This document shows positions 23,308 through 33,792 of a stretch of DNA of 64,000 nt, in pieces. The translations under genes were made by a program, and so were the position numbers. Numbering within the stretch: the stretch's first letter is position 1; the number at the start of each line of letters is the position of its first letter. This DNA is from Hyphomicrobiales bacterium (GTDB taxonomy: Bacteria; Pseudomonadota; Alphaproteobacteria; Rhizobiales; Methyloligellaceae). The notes beneath the pieces are model-generated. The model ran no database searches, was not told where the DNA came from, and saw only the letters and a program-made list of their open reading frames with translations. Location: contig JAJFHN010000010.1 in the NCBI GenBank assembly GCA_021775595.1, positions 1 through 64,000 on the forward strand, written 5' to 3'.

Positions 23308-24285
23308 TTAGGTGCCCCGCCCTGTTGGCTGCGCGGTCTGACGGGCAGCTTCCTTGCGCGCGTTCTCGCGGCGCGCCACAGCCTCATCGGTCAAGCGCAT
23401 GCTGATCCGGTCGCCAAGGCGAAAATCAATCGATTTGATGTCGGCAGAGAGAACGCCGCGGGCCTGTTCGAGTTCGGCCAAGCGATCCAGCGCGGAGGCG
23501 ATACGCTCTTCCGGCAGCTTGATCTCGACACCGTTCTGGAGCTTGAGGGTCCAACGCCGTTCAGCAACCCTGACGACCGCGAGCACGCGCGACTTTAACT
23601 CGGCATGGGCATTGAGCAGAGCAAACAGCTCGCGCACCTTGGTCGGGCCACCCTTGCCCACCACCAGCGGCAAATTCGGGTAATCTTCGCGCGCAACAGG
23701 CGTGATAACCCGGCCCGCGACGTCGATCAGACGCATCTTTCCGTCGATCTGCCAGACTGCGAACGGTATGCGTTCTTCGACGACCACGTGCACGGTCGAG
23801 GGCAGAAATCGCATTACCTTGGCTTCGCGCACCCAGCTCAGCTTCTCCAAGCGCTGCTTGGAGGTGATGCTGTCGACATTGAATATCGGCGTGCCTTCGC
23901 CAAAGCCCAACGTCTTGACGATGTCTTCGCGCGAAGTTTGATTGAGGCCTTCGATGGCGAGCTGCTGGACGGTGAAGCCCGCATGAACCATCGCGGCGCG
24001 CGCCTGGTCCTGGATATTGCCGGCCAAGCGCCCGGCATAGCCGCCAACCGCGACGCCGTAAATAATGGTGGCGCCGATAAAGAGTCCCGCCGCCATGCGG
24101 GCAGCCGCCAGGGCGCGATTTGGCGCGGAGGCGCCGGGCTGGCGGCGAGCAGGCGCGCGGCCGCCTATGCCAACCGCCGCCAATTGATGCGATGGGGCAA
24201 GGGAGAGCGCCGCCTGCATGGACGGGTGTCCCTGGCCGGCGCTCGAATTCGATATTGCGTCAACAACTCCGTCTAGCGATCGCAA
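23308..24285 (-). CDS. ftsQ: Cell division protein FtsQ
   Basis: This bitopic divisome protein links cytoplasmic and periplasmic division factors. It has 325 aa: a cytoplasmic tail of about 60 residues rich in Ala, Arg and Pro, one membrane span around 64-84, a POTRA domain beginning at FTVQQLAIEGLNQTSREDIV, and the FtsQ beta domain. The start chosen is TTG at 24285, supported by a strong GGAGGA ribosome site at 24292-24297 with a 6-nt spacer; it overlaps the ddl stop by 13 nt. The first ATG (24219) has a poorer ribosome site and would shorten the tail by 22 residues. Confidence 0.93.
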   Translation of the reverse strand: MRSLDGVVDAISNSSAGQGHPSMQAALSLAPSHQLAAVGIGGRAPARRQPGASAPNRALAAARMAAGLFIGATIIYGVAVGGYAGRLAGNIQDQARAAMVHAGFTVQQLAIEGLNQTSREDIVKTLGFGEGTPIFNVDSITSKQRLEKLSWVREAKVMRFLPSTVHVVVEERIPFAVWQIDGKMRLIDVAGRVITPVAREDYPNLPLVVGKGGPTKVRELFALLNAHAELKSRVLAVVRVAERRWTLKLQNGVEIKLPEERIASALDRLAELEQARGVLSADIKSIDFRLGDRISMRLTDEAVARRENARKEAARQTAQPTGRGT

Positions 24286-25205
24286 GACGCGTCCTCCACA
24301 ATCCAGCGGACCAAATCACCAAATGAGCGGCCCGCATGGGCCGCAAGCTCCGGGACAAGTGACGTCGTTGTCATACCGGGCTGGGTGTTTACCTCGAGGC
24401 ACACCAGCTCGCCGTCGCTCCCGGATTCGTCGTCAAACCGGAAGTCAGAACGGCTCACGCCACGGCACCCCAGAGCCTGGTGCACCGCCAGTGATAGCTT
24501 CTGAACCAATTGGTAAACATTTGGTGAAATTTGCGCTGGGAGGACGTGTTTTGAGCCTCCAGGAGCGTATTTCGCCTCGAAATCGTAAAAGCCGAGGCCT
24601 TCGGCCGGCAAAATCTCAATTACGCCCAATGGGTCATTCCCCATCACGGCGCATGTGAGTTCCCGGCCGGGGATGAAGCGCTCGACCAAAAGTTCTTCGA
24701 GCGCCCATTTGGACGAGGCGAGTTCGGCGGGTGGTTTCGCCTCGTCTTTTCCAACGATAAACACACCGACGCTCGAGCCCTCCGCAACCGGCTTGACGAC
24801 GTACGGGGGCACCATCACGTGGGCCTTGGCGGCGATGCTGCCGGCCACCACGACACCCTCGGCAACGGGTACGCCAGCTGCGCGCATAACGTCCTTGGCG
24901 CGCTCCTTATGCATGGCTAGGGCCGAAGCGAGCACGCCTGAATGGGTGTAGGGAATTTGCAGCGTCTCCAGAATTGCCTGGGCGCAACCATCTTCGCCCC
25001 AGCGGCCGTGGAGAGCATTGAAGCAAACGTCGGGTTTGACCTCGCGAAGTCGCTCGACGATATCGCGATCCACATCGATGACGGTGACGCGGTAGCCCTC
25101 GCCCTCAAGCGCATCAGCACAGGCCTTGCCCGAATTGAGCGAAACCTCGCGCTCGGCCGACCAGCCGCCCATCAGCACGGCGACGTGCTGGGCCTTGCCC
25201 GTCAT
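24273..25205 (-). CDS. ddl: D-alanine--D-alanine ligase
   Basis: This ATP-grasp enzyme makes the D-Ala-D-Ala dipeptide for the peptidoglycan stem. It has 310 aa from the ATG at 25205, which overlaps the murB stop as ATGA. Visible landmarks are [19 protein letters not shown] (N-terminal substrate loop), [35 protein letters not shown] (ATP grasp) and [11 protein letters not shown] (Mg2+ ligands and C-terminal loop). The frame extends upstream to 25247 inside murB, but the overlapping ATG gives the standard N-terminus. Its place between murB and ftsQ is the usual one in alphaproteobacterial dcw clusters. Confidence 0.97.
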   Translation of the reverse strand: MTGKAQHVAVLMGGWSAEREVSLNSGKACADALEGEGYRVTVIDVDRDIVERLREVKPDVCFNALHGRWGEDGCAQAILETLQIPYTHSGVLASALAMHKERAKDVMRAAGVPVAEGVVVAGSIAAKAHVMVPPYVVKPVAEGSSVGVFIVGKDEAKPPAELASSKWALEELLVERFIPGRELTCAVMGNDPLGVIEILPAEGLGFYDFEAKYAPGGSKHVLPAQISPNVYQLVQKLSLAVHQALGCRGVSRSDFRFDDESGSDGELVCLEVNTQPGMTTTSLVPELAAHAGRSFGDLVRWIVEDASCDR

Positions 25206-26134
25206 GACCGCGCCTCCCCTGCATCGCCGATGCGTCTGATTTCCCACTCAAGATCGACGCCGCTGGTCTCCTTGACCCGCGCGCGCACGGTCTCGCCCAG
25301 CTGCTCCAGATCCTGTCCCGTGGCGCCGCCTTCATTGATCAGAAAATTGCAGTGTTTTTCCGAGACCATCGCGCCACCCACGCGCAGTCCCCGGCAGCCC
25401 GCGGCATCGATCAACTGCCAAGCCTTATGGCCTTCTGGATTCTTGAATGTGCTGCCGCCAGTTCGGCTCTTGATGGGTTGGGCTTGCTCGCGATACTCGG
25501 TGATCGCCTCCATCTCTTTTTCGATGTCGGCAGGATCGCCGGGCGCACCCTGAAACAACGCTTGCGTGAATATGAGATCCTTGGGCGCACCGCAGTGGCG
25601 ATAGCTCATGTTCATCTCATCCAGCGACAGCGTCACTACCTTCCCGGCCCGGTCGAGCGCGCGGGCCTCGATCAGCACGTCCCTGGTCTCGGTTCCGTGG
25701 GCGCCGCCATTCATGCGCAGCGCGCCACCGACAGAGCCAGGGATGCCGCGATAAAAGGCAAGCCCACTTATGCCCGCCTCGGCAGCCGCGCGGGCCAGCC
25801 TGACATCGGGCACGGCGGTGCCGGCACGCATTCTGTGACCATCTTCGACAGCAATCTCTCCAAAGCCACGTCCAAGCCTGATCACGACGCCCCGCACGCC
25901 GCCATCGCGCACCAACAGATTGGAGCCCAGTCCGATGATGGTGACGGGCAATCCGGCAGGCGCGTGGTTCAGAAAATAGGCGAGGTCATCTTCATCGGCC
26001 GGGGTGAAGAGATACTGCGCGGGTCCGCCGACGCGGAACCACGTGATCTGCGAGAGCGGCGCATCCGCCTTAAGGCGTCCGCGAAGCTCCGGCAGCGCAT
26101 CTGCGAGGGCATCGACATTGGCCAACATCGTCAT
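25202..26134 (-). CDS. murB: UDP-N-acetylenolpyruvoylglucosamine reductase MurB
   Basis: This flavoenzyme reduces enolpyruvyl-UDP-GlcNAc to UDP-MurNAc with NADPH. It has 310 aa. The FAD-binding part shows [15 protein letters not shown] and [13 protein letters not shown]; the proton-donor serine lies in [14 protein letters not shown], and the late catalytic region is [16 protein letters not shown]. Its length fits the short (type II) MurB class. The ATG at 26134 overlaps the murC stop (ATGA), and its own stop overlaps ddl, so three Mur enzymes are chained by 4-nt overlaps. Confidence 0.97.
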   Translation of the reverse strand: MTMLANVDALADALPELRGRLKADAPLSQITWFRVGGPAQYLFTPADEDDLAYFLNHAPAGLPVTIIGLGSNLLVRDGGVRGVVIRLGRGFGEIAVEDGHRMRAGTAVPDVRLARAAAEAGISGLAFYRGIPGSVGGALRMNGGAHGTETRDVLIEARALDRAGKVVTLSLDEMNMSYRHCGAPKDLIFTQALFQGAPGDPADIEKEMEAITEYREQAQPIKSRTGGSTFKNPEGHKAWQLIDAAGCRGLRVGGAMVSEKHCNFLINEGGATGQDLEQLGETVRARVKETSGVDLEWEIRRIGDAGEARS

Positions 26135-27564
26135 GCCGCATCCCCAGTCGCGGATGCCTCGTTCAACAGCTTGGGCAGGGCATGGGTCCAGTCGGTGATC
26201 GTACCGGCGCCAAGACCGATCACCAGGTCGCCGGATTTGGCCGATTGGGCCAACGTTGCCGCCAAATCGTGTTCGTCCTCGATCGCCACGACGCGATCGT
26301 GACCCTGGCGCTTGATGCCCTCTATCAGCGAGTCGCGGTCTATGCCTTCGATGGGCTCTTCACCGGCCGAGTAAACCGGCGTGACGATCACCGTATCCGC
26401 GTCGTCGAAGCAGGTGCAGAATTCGCCAAAAAGATTGCGCAGCCTGGAAAAGCGATGGGGCTGGACGACGGCGAATACACGGCCCCGCGCGGCGCTCTTG
26501 GCCGCTCTCAACACAGATGCAATCTCGACAGGGTGATGGGCGTAATCGTCATACACGTCGACACCTTGCCAGACGCCGACATGGGTGAAGCGCCGCTTGA
26601 CGCCGCCGCAGCCCGCAAGGGATTGGCGGATCTGTTCGTCGCTGATACCGATTTCGCTGGCAACCGCGATGCCGGCCAGCGCGTTGAGCGCGTTGTGGTC
26701 GCCGGGCATCGGCAAGCGCAGGTCCATGAGAGAGCGCGCGCCGCCACGCACATCGGGGCCCACGTCCACATCGAACAAAATCGCGCCGCCATCAGCGCGA
26801 AGATTTACAAGGCGCAGATCGGCGTCGTCGGCCATCCCATAGGTGAGCACGCGCCGGCCGGCTTCTTCACGACGCAACGTCGAGATCATTTCGCGCACGA
26901 TCGGGTGATCAAGGCCGGCGACGACCAAGCCATAGAAGGGGATGTTGCTGAAAAAAGAACGGAAGGCCGCGTGCAGCGCCTCGATCGAAACCCAATAGTC
27001 CATGTGCTCGGCGTCGATGTTGGTCACCACGCCGATCTGGGTTGGCAGCTTGGTGAAGGTGCCGTCGGATTCGTCGGCCTCGACGACCATCCATGATCCC
27101 GAGCCGATGCGCGCGTTCGAGCCAAAAGCGTTGATGATACCGCCATTCAAAACGGTGGGATCGAGATTGGCCGCATCCAGCAGCTCGGCGATGATCGATG
27201 TCGTTGTGGTCTTGCCGTGGGTGCCGGTGACCGAGACGGTGGCATAGCCGCGCATCAACTCGGCCAACATTTCGGCGCGGCGAATAATGGCGGTTCCGTT
27301 GGCGCGGGCTGCTTCGACCTCCGGATTGTCCGGCTTCACGGCGCTGGAAATGACGACAAACTGGGCGCCCGCCACGTTTTCGGGCTTATGGCCGACAGTG
27401 CAAGGAATGCCCATGGCTTGCAGGCGTTCGACATTGGCGCTTTGTTTCATGTCGCTGCCGCGCACCGCGTAGCCGCGGGTATGCAGCACCTCGGCGATGG
27501 CGCTCATGCCGATACCGCCAATGCCGATGATGTGAAACGGACCGATGTCGCCCGGCATCTGCAT
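26131..27564 (-). CDS. murC: UDP-N-acetylmuramate--L-alanine ligase MurC
   Basis: This enzyme adds L-Ala to UDP-MurNAc, the first amino acid of the stem peptide. It has 477 aa from ATG 27564. Landmarks are the UDP-binding GIGGIGM (14-20), the ATP loop TGTHGKTTT (113-121) and the [13 protein letters not shown] region. The frame is open upstream to 27702 inside murG, but that extension is Arg-rich read-through of murG sequence and not part of the family. The start is 5 nt after the murG stop, with AAGGGTAA upstream as ribosome site. Confidence 0.97.
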   Translation of the reverse strand: MQMPGDIGPFHIIGIGGIGMSAIAEVLHTRGYAVRGSDMKQSANVERLQAMGIPCTVGHKPENVAGAQFVVISSAVKPDNPEVEAARANGTAIIRRAEMLAELMRGYATVSVTGTHGKTTTTSIIAELLDAANLDPTVLNGGIINAFGSNARIGSGSWMVVEADESDGTFTKLPTQIGVVTNIDAEHMDYWVSIEALHAAFRSFFSNIPFYGLVVAGLDHPIVREMISTLRREEAGRRVLTYGMADDADLRLVNLRADGGAILFDVDVGPDVRGGARSLMDLRLPMPGDHNALNALAGIAVASEIGISDEQIRQSLAGCGGVKRRFTHVGVWQGVDVYDDYAHHPVEIASVLRAAKSAARGRVFAVVQPHRFSRLRNLFGEFCTCFDDADTVIVTPVYSAGEEPIEGIDRDSLIEGIKRQGHDRVVAIEDEHDLAATLAQSAKSGDLVIGLGAGTITDWTHALPKLLNEASATGDAA

Positions 27565-27569
27565 ACGCT

Positions 27570-28682
27570 TTACCCTTCTCCGCCACGCCTGGCTTCGACC
27601 ATCTCCTCGACCAAATCGGCCAGCCGGGAAACGGCATCGGCCCGCCCCATGGCGTGCGCGCTGGCCGCTGCTTTGCCGAGCCGTTCGGTGTCCTGCAGCC
27701 AACTTTCGATTTCATTCGCTAGGCTTTCGGGAGTCAAATCCCCTTGTCTGCGGCAACGCGCGCCCCCGGCCTCGGCAAGACGAGTTGCATTCTCAAGTTG
27801 ATCGTTGTCAAGGGCGTGCGGCAAGGGCACCAGGATCGCCGGACGGCCGATCACGGTGAGTTCGGCGACCGTCGAAGCGCCTGAGCGCGAAATCACCAAA
27901 TGCGCTTTGGCGATGCGCTCGGGAAGATCGTCGAAGAAGCTCTCGACCTCGGCCTTGATGCCCGCTTCCTCATAGGCGAGGCGCACGCGCCCGACGTCCT
28001 CCTCGCGGGCCTGCTGGGTAACGACTAGGCGCTTGCGCAATGGCTCCGGCAAGCGGCGCAGGGCGATGGGAGCGGAATCAGAGAAAAAGCGCGCGCCTTG
28101 GCTGCCGCCAAAGATGAGGATGTTGATGGCGCCGCTGGCGGCAGGCGGCTTATAGCTCCGCGTACTGCGCTCGACGACCGCATCGCGCACGGGCGCTCCG
28201 GTCATGCGGGCGCGCCCGGCCGCGGTCTCGGGCAACAAACGGGTGGTTTCATATGACAAGGCGATTTTGTCGGCGAACCTGGCCAGCAAGCGGTTTGCCC
28301 GGCCCATTACGGCGTTCTGTTCATGGATGGCGGTTGGCACGCCCGCGAGTTTTGCGGCAAAGAGCGGCGGCAGCGTCGGATAGCCGCCAAAGCCGACCAT
28401 GACCAATGGCCGGGCGGCCCGAACGAGCTTCCAGGCGCCATAGGTGCCGCGCATCAACGTCCAAACGCTCGCGGCAATGCACCATGGCGTGCGCGACGTC
28501 AGCGTTGCCGATGGAACGCGATGGACGGTCTTGGCCGGGAAGCCCGCACCATAGCGCTCACCGCGACGCTCGGTGACGAGTTCAACATCAAACTCACGCC
28601 GCGCCAATTCCTCGGCAAGCGCCCTAGCTGGGAAAAGATGACCGCCGGTTCCACCCGCGGCCACCATGACCAGGCCCTTCAA
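27570..28682 (-). CDS. murG: Lipid II synthase MurG
   Basis: This peripheral inner-membrane glycosyltransferase transfers GlcNAc to lipid I. It has 370 aa. The donor-loop motif GGTGGHLFPA begins at residue 10, and the C-terminal UDP-GlcNAc site contains SRSGASTVAELTVIGRPAIL. The start is inferred as TTG at 28682, overlapping the ftsW stop as TTGA; this gives the usual MurG N-terminus. An ATG five codons later (28667) is the alternative. The longer frame back to 29009 is antisense-like ftsW sequence and is rejected. Confidence 0.95.
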   Translation of the reverse strand: MKGLVMVAAGGTGGHLFPARALAEELARREFDVELVTERRGERYGAGFPAKTVHRVPSATLTSRTPWCIAASVWTLMRGTYGAWKLVRAARPLVMVGFGGYPTLPPLFAAKLAGVPTAIHEQNAVMGRANRLLARFADKIALSYETTRLLPETAAGRARMTGAPVRDAVVERSTRSYKPPAASGAINILIFGGSQGARFFSDSAPIALRRLPEPLRKRLVVTQQAREEDVGRVRLAYEEAGIKAEVESFFDDLPERIAKAHLVISRSGASTVAELTVIGRPAILVPLPHALDNDQLENATRLAEAGGARCRRQGDLTPESLANEIESWLQDTERLGKAAASAHAMGRADAVSRLADLVEEMVEARRGGEG

Positions 28683-29845
28683 GCCTCGAGCTCCCGTTCG
28701 GCGGTGTGGTGGGTATCGATCCGGCGCGCGATACTGACCGACCGCGGTCTGCGGCGCATCAGTCCCAGGGCCAGGCCGAGCGTCAGCGCCATCGATATGA
28801 GCGATGAGCCGCCGTAGGAAATGAATGGCAAGGTCATGCCCTTGGCCGGCAACATGCCGAGATTGACGGACATGTTGATCAGCGCCTGCAAACCGAAGAG
28901 CAGCATCAGACCGGCCACCGAATGGCGAATGAAGCTGTCGGCTTCGTGCATGGTGTGGCGCATGCCGCGCAGCACGATGAACGCGAAGATGGCGACCAAC
29001 GCCAGGCAAACGATCAGACCGTATTCCTCAGCGGCGACGGCGAAGATGAAATCGGTATGTGAATCGGGAAGCACCTGCTTGACCTCGCCTTCGCCTGGTC
29101 CCCGGCCAAACCAGCCGCCTTGGACGAACGACTGGATGGCGTGATCCATCTGATAGGTGTCGCCAGAGCGCGGATTGACGAAGGAATCAATGCGGGCGGC
29201 GACGTGGGACACGCTAAAATAGGCGACTACCATGCCGATGACGGCGATTGCCACAAGAGCTGCCACCCAAACAAGGTGAATCCCGGCTAGGAAAAACAGC
29301 GCGCCCCAAACGACCGTGACCAGCAGAACTTGGCCGAAATCGGGCTGCAGAATGAGCAATCCGGCAAAAACGGCATAGAGACCCAATGCCAAGTGCAGGC
29401 TGGGCACATCCGAGCGGGTCTGAGCCTCGGCAAACAGCCAGGCGCACAGGATTACGAATCCCGGTTTCAGCAGCTCGGAGGGCTGTACCGAAAATGGACC
29501 CAATTTCAGCCAGCGCGTCGCGCCTTTGATTTCTGGGCCAATGATGAGCGTTGCAATCATCAGCGCCAAACCGCCGGCGACAAGCACCAGGCACAGGCGG
29601 CGCATTTGCCGTGGATTGAGCAGAGAGGCGGCCACAAGGGTCAAGACCGAGGGGCCTAAGAACATGGCGTGCCGCTTAACGAAATAGAACGGCTCCAGGC
29701 CGAGCTTAACGGCAACGGGCGGACTTGCCGCGAGCGACAGAACCAATCCGCCGGCCATCAGCGCGACGATGGCCGAGAGCACCAGATGGTCAATGGTGAA
29801 CCACCAATCGCTCAGGATGCTGCGGTCGGAGCGATTTAACCTCAC
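28679..29845 (-). CDS. ftsW: Septal peptidoglycan polymerase FtsW (SEDS family)
   Basis: This polytopic inner-membrane glycosyltransferase polymerises lipid II at the septum together with FtsI. It has 388 aa with about ten membrane segments. The SEDS signature stretch includes RIDSFVNPRSGDTYQ, GPGEGEVKQVLPDSHTDFIF and LPFISYGGSSL near the C-terminus. The start is a GTG at 29845 overlapping the murD stop as GTGA. The annotatable frame continues upstream to 30181, but that part is Arg/Gly-rich sequence opposite a real gene frame. The C-terminus ends in a short basic cytoplasmic tail. Confidence 0.96.
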   Translation of the reverse strand: MRLNRSDRSILSDWWFTIDHLVLSAIVALMAGGLVLSLAASPPVAVKLGLEPFYFVKRHAMFLGPSVLTLVAASLLNPRQMRRLCLVLVAGGLALMIATLIIGPEIKGATRWLKLGPFSVQPSELLKPGFVILCAWLFAEAQTRSDVPSLHLALGLYAVFAGLLILQPDFGQVLLVTVVWGALFFLAGIHLVWVAALVAIAVIGMVVAYFSVSHVAARIDSFVNPRSGDTYQMDHAIQSFVQGGWFGRGPGEGEVKQVLPDSHTDFIFAVAAEEYGLIVCLALVAIFAFIVLRGMRHTMHEADSFIRHSVAGLMLLFGLQALINMSVNLGMLPAKGMTLPFISYGGSSLISMALTLGLALGLMRRRPRSVSIARRIDTHHTAERELEA

Positions 29846-31251
29846 GCGCCTTCTCCGCTCTTGCCTGCCGCTTGCGCGAGGGCGGCAATGGCGGCCCGGA
29901 AAGCATCTCCGCGCTCGGCGAAATTCGCAAACTGATCGAACGAAGCGCATGCCGGAGAGAGCAGCACGACCGGGCGCGGCGCGTTTTCTGCCGCCGCATC
30001 TGCCGCCGCAGCCGTAACCGCCTTCGCCAGGGTGCGTGTTGTTTTGGCGCGCAGCTTGCCCTCGAGTTCGCCGGCAAATTCGTCCGCCGCTTCGCCGATC
30101 AAATAGGCGCAGCGAATTTTCGGAAAAAATTGTTCGAGCCCCGTCAACCCATCCGCCTTGGCCCGCCCGCCGACGATCCAATAAATGTCGTCGAAGCAGG
30201 CAAGCGCCTTGGCGGCGGCTTGGGCGTTGGTCGCTTTGGAATCGTTGATGAACTCGATGTTGCCGGGCGCGGCGATCGGTTCCAAGCGATGGGCAAGCCC
30301 CGGGAAGGCTGAAAGACCGGCCGCGATCTCCTCAGGCGAAAGGCCACACGCGCGCGCCGTTGCAAAGGCGGCGGCGGCATTTTGCCAATTGTGCTCGCCG
30401 CGCAAGGACGCGATGCCATCAAGCCGCAGGCGGGACGTTTCTCGGCCCGCACGCATTTCGACCAATTCGCCATCCCGCACAAAGACGCCGTGCTCGAGCG
30501 CGGTCTTGGTGGAAATCCGCATAATGTCATAGGGGCCCGGCAAGCCGTCGGCAATCTCGCGGCTCGGCTCATCATCGACACCGACCACGGCCCATCCAGC
30601 GCCATCCAAGCCATTGAAGATGCCGCTCTTGATGCGGGCATAGTTCTCGAAGCTGCCATGCCGATCGAGATGATCTGGCGTGACGTTCAAAAGCATGGCG
30701 CCCGATAACGCCAGCGATGGCGTCAAATCCAGCTGATAGGACGAGAACTCGATTACATAGGTCATGTCGTCCACAAAGGGGTCCAGATCCAAAATTGCGG
30801 TTCCGATATTTCCGCCCAATAAGGATTTGTGACCCGAGAAGGCTAAAAGATGGTCAACGAGGGCCGATGTTGTCGACTTACCGTTGGTGCCGGTTATGCC
30901 GATTATCCGCGCATTTGAGCCCAAAGTGGCGTGTTCGAGAAAAAACAGCTCGGTGTCGCCGATGACCGCGACGCCGGCCTCTTGCGCCCGTTTTACGCTC
31001 CAATGGGGTTCGGGATGGGTGAGCGGCACACCCGGCGCCAGCACCAGAGCGGTAAAGGCCGACCAGTCGGCCTGCGCCAGATCGACGAGCGTAATGCCCC
31101 GCGACTCTGCAGCCTTTCGGGCCTGGGCACCGTCGTCCCAGGCGGCGACTTCCGCGCCGCCCGCCGAAAGCGCCAGGGCGGCCGCAACGCCGCTCGCGCC
31201 CAGACCGAATACTGCAACGCGCTGGCCGTCGAAAACCCGAATGGGAATCAT
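29842..31251 (-). CDS. murD: UDP-N-acetylmuramoyl-L-alanine--D-glutamate ligase MurD
   Basis: This enzyme adds D-Glu to the stem peptide. It has 469 aa. The N-terminal UDP-binding fold shows VAVFGLGASGVAAALAL; the ATP loop is TGTNGKST at 120-127; the linker region FINDSKATNAQAAAKAL and the C-terminal LLSPACASFDQFANFAERGD are diagnostic of MurD. The start ATG is 9 nt after the mraY stop. Its stop overlaps the ftsW GTG by 4 nt. Confidence 0.97.
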   Translation of the reverse strand: MIPIRVFDGQRVAVFGLGASGVAAALALSAGGAEVAAWDDGAQARKAAESRGITLVDLAQADWSAFTALVLAPGVPLTHPEPHWSVKRAQEAGVAVIGDTELFFLEHATLGSNARIIGITGTNGKSTTSALVDHLLAFSGHKSLLGGNIGTAILDLDPFVDDMTYVIEFSSYQLDLTPSLALSGAMLLNVTPDHLDRHGSFENYARIKSGIFNGLDGAGWAVVGVDDEPSREIADGLPGPYDIMRISTKTALEHGVFVRDGELVEMRAGRETSRLRLDGIASLRGEHNWQNAAAAFATARACGLSPEEIAAGLSAFPGLAHRLEPIAAPGNIEFINDSKATNAQAAAKALACFDDIYWIVGGRAKADGLTGLEQFFPKIRCAYLIGEAADEFAGELEGKLRAKTTRTLAKAVTAAAADAAAENAPRPVVLLSPACASFDQFANFAERGDAFRAAIAALAQAAGKSGEGA

Positions 31252-31260
31252 TCGGTGATT

Positions 31261-32346
31261 TTAGCGCAATTTGAGGGTGGCGAGGCCGACCAAGGCCAAG
31301 ACCACGGAAATGATCCAGAAACGGACGACGACGGTGGGCTCGGCCCAGCCCTTTTGTTCAAAATGATGATGCAGCGGCGCCATGCGAAATACGCGCTTGC
31401 CGGTCAAGCGGAACGAGACGACCTGAACGATCACCGAGGCGGTCTCAAGCACGAACAGACCGCCAACGATGGCGAGCACCAGCTCGTGTTTGATGGCGAC
31501 GGCGATGGCGCCGAGCGCACCGCCCAACGAGAGCGAGCCCGTATCGCCCATGAAGATCATGGCCGGCGGCGCGTTGAACCACAAAAAGCCCAAACCCGAG
31601 CCGACAAGCGCGCCGCAAACCACCGCCAGCTCACCGGCGCCCGGAACGTAATGGATCTGCAAATAGTCGGAGAACACGGTGTTGCCGACGATGTAAGCAA
31701 TAAATCCAAAGGTGGCCGCCGCGATCATGACGGGCACGATGGCCAAACCGTCCAGGCCATCGGTGAGATTGACCGCATTGCCCGCCCCGACAATCACAAA
31801 GACGCCGACAGCAATGAAAAAGGGACCCAAATTGAACAGCGCGTCCTTGAAAAACGGTAGCGCAAGGGAGGTCGAAAACGGCTCCTTGCCGAGCTTGATC
31901 ACGGCATAGACGGCAACGGCGGCGCAAATCGTCTCCAACAGAAATTTGATCCTGCCCGGAAATCCGCGAGTCGAATGGCGGGTGACTTTTACGTAGTCGT
32001 CATAGAGTCCGATCAACCCGTAGCTCAATGTCAAAATCAGTACTATCCAAACATAGGGATTGGCCAGATTGGCCCAGAGCAGCGTCGCGGTCGTGACGCC
32101 CATCAAGATCATCAGACCGCCCATGGTCGGCGTGCCTTGCTTTTGGACGATGTGGCTTTCGGGGCCGTCCTCGCGAATGGGTTGGCCCTTGCCCTGTTTC
32201 AGACGAAGCGCGTCGATCAGCGACTGCCCGAACATGAAGACGAAAAACAGCGCGGTCATCGTCGCGCCGCCGGTGCGAAACGTGATGTAGCGAAAAACAT
32301 TCAGTGGCTGGATTTGATCGCTGAGCTCAACGAGCCAGTACAACAT
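31261..32346 (-). CDS. mraY: Phospho-N-acetylmuramoyl-pentapeptide transferase MraY
   Basis: This integral membrane enzyme forms lipid I from UDP-MurNAc-pentapeptide and undecaprenyl phosphate. It has 361 aa with about ten membrane spans. Catalytic and substrate motifs are present: [14 protein letters not shown] (Asp pair), [16 protein letters not shown] and the C-terminal [15 protein letters not shown]. It lies 27 nt after murF and 9 nt before murD. Confidence 0.98.
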   Translation of the reverse strand: MLYWLVELSDQIQPLNVFRYITFRTGGATMTALFFVFMFGQSLIDALRLKQGKGQPIREDGPESHIVQKQGTPTMGGLMILMGVTTATLLWANLANPYVWIVLILTLSYGLIGLYDDYVKVTRHSTRGFPGRIKFLLETICAAVAVYAVIKLGKEPFSTSLALPFFKDALFNLGPFFIAVGVFVIVGAGNAVNLTDGLDGLAIVPVMIAAATFGFIAYIVGNTVFSDYLQIHYVPGAGELAVVCGALVGSGLGFLWFNAPPAMIFMGDTGSLSLGGALGAIAVAIKHELVLAIVGGLFVLETASVIVQVVSFRLTGKRVFRMAPLHHHFEQKGWAEPTVVVRFWIISVVLALVGLATLKLR

Positions 32347-32373
32347 GGCGTTCCCTCATTCTTCGTCGCTGTC

Positions 32374-33792
32374 TCAACTTGAAATTCGCCTGGTTAGACT
32401 CTGCCGCAGCGCCTCGACAATCGGCTCCATACGGCTGCCGAGTGACCCCTTTATCATGACAACGTCACCCGGGGTAACGGCATCAACAACCATTTCCGCC
32501 AATTCGGACGACGATGGGGCGTATCCTCCCTGGCGGTTGCCCGGCAATGCATCAAACAAGCCGGCCATCAATGGTCCACACGCAAAGACTATATCCACGC
32601 CTGCGCCGTCAACCGCCGCCGCCAGGTCCCGATGGAGCGCGGGACCGTCGTCGCCCAATTCCAGCATATCGCCGATCACCGCGACACGGCGCGGAAATTC
32701 GCCGCGCGGCGTCTGCGCCATGGCCTCAAATGCTGCCCGCATGGAAGCGGGATTGGCGTTGTAGCTTTCGTCGATGACGGCGACGCGCTGCTCGCCCTCA
32801 CCCACGATGAAGCGCGCGCCTCGGCCTTTCTGGGCTTGGTGGCCCGCAAGGGCCGACGCGGCCTTGGCCACATCGATCTCAGCCGCGTGGCAGGCGGCCA
32901 GCACCGTCAGCGAATTCAACACCTGATGGCGACCGGGCGCGCCAACGCGGTAGCTCAATTTCTGTCCGCCGACCATCGCTTCCACCATGGAGCCCTCGGC
33001 GCCAAGTTCCGCGTCTAGCAAGCGGGCGAAAGCCTCTTCGTGAAAGCCGAAATCCAAAATGGCGCCAGCGCCATGTTGCTTGGCGCGGTCGCGCAGAAGT
33101 TCGAAATAAGCGCTGTCGCGGTTGAGGATGGCGGTGCCGCCCTGCACCAGGCCGATAAAGATTTCGGCCTTTGCTTCGGCGATGGCCTCAACGGAGGAAA
33201 AGAATTCGAGGTGGACCGGTTCGACGGTGGTCACGATGGCGATATCGGGCCTGATGAGATCCACCAACACTTCGATTTCGCCGGCGTGGTTCATGCCGAC
33301 CTCGAAAACGCCGAACTGAGTCTCTTGAGCCATATTGGCAAGCGACAGGGGCACGCCCCATTGATTGTTGAAGGATTTGCGTGAGGCGTGGGTGCGTCCG
33401 GCCTGTTCGAAGGCAAGGCGCAACGCTTCTTTCGTGCTGGTCTTGCCGACGCTCCCCGTCACCGCCACGACCTTGGCGCCGGTGCGTGCCCTGGCTGCTC
33501 GGCCCAGCGCATTCAGCGCCGCCAGGGTGTCGGCAACGCGTATCATGCTGCCCTTGCCGGGCACGGCCGCGTCGGCCTGAGAGACGATCGCACCCGCAGC
33601 ACCGCCCGAGAGCGCCTGGTCGACAAACGCGTGGCCATCCAGGCGCTCACCTTTGATGGCGACAAACAACGCATCGGGCTCGAGGGTGCGGCTGTCGATC
33701 GCAACCGAGCCGAAAGCCGTTTCGCCATCGCCGCTGAGCTTTCCGCCTGTTGCGGCAAGTACGGCTTGGCATGTCCATAGCGGATTAGACAT
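32374..33792 (-). CDS. murF: UDP-MurNAc-tripeptide--D-Ala-D-Ala ligase MurF
   Basis: This enzyme completes the pentapeptide by adding the D-Ala-D-Ala made by Ddl. It has 472 aa from the ATG at 33792, which overlaps the murE stop by 8 nt. The ATP loop is TGSVGKTST at 112-120. Other landmarks are SFNNQWGVPLSLA, VFEVGMNHAGEIEVL and DESYNANPASMRAAF, all typical of MurF. An upstream frame extension to 33822 would lie fully within murE and is not used. Confidence 0.97.
   Translation of the reverse strand: MSNPLWTCQAVLAATGGKLSGDGETAFGSVAIDSRTLEPDALFVAIKGERLDGHAFVDQALSGGAAGAIVSQADAAVPGKGSMIRVADTLAALNALGRAARARTGAKVVAVTGSVGKTSTKEALRLAFEQAGRTHASRKSFNNQWGVPLSLANMAQETQFGVFEVGMNHAGEIEVLVDLIRPDIAIVTTVEPVHLEFFSSVEAIAEAKAEIFIGLVQGGTAILNRDSAYFELLRDRAKQHGAGAILDFGFHEEAFARLLDAELGAEGSMVEAMVGGQKLSYRVGAPGRHQVLNSLTVLAACHAAEIDVAKAASALAGHQAQKGRGARFIVGEGEQRVAVIDESYNANPASMRAAFEAMAQTPRGEFPRRVAVIGDMLELGDDGPALHRDLAAAVDGAGVDIVFACGPLMAGLFDALPGNRQGGYAPSSSELAEMVVDAVTPGDVVMIKGSLGSRMEPIVEALRQSLTRRISS

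Noticed and set aside
27564-27702. N-terminal extension of MurC
   Set aside because: Arg-rich read-through of murG sequence; the family begins at [17 protein letters not shown].
28683-30181. Long N-terminal extensions of MurG and FtsW
   Set aside because: Both extensions overlap upstream genes in another frame and do not resemble family N-termini. The stop-overlapping TTG and GTG starts fit better.
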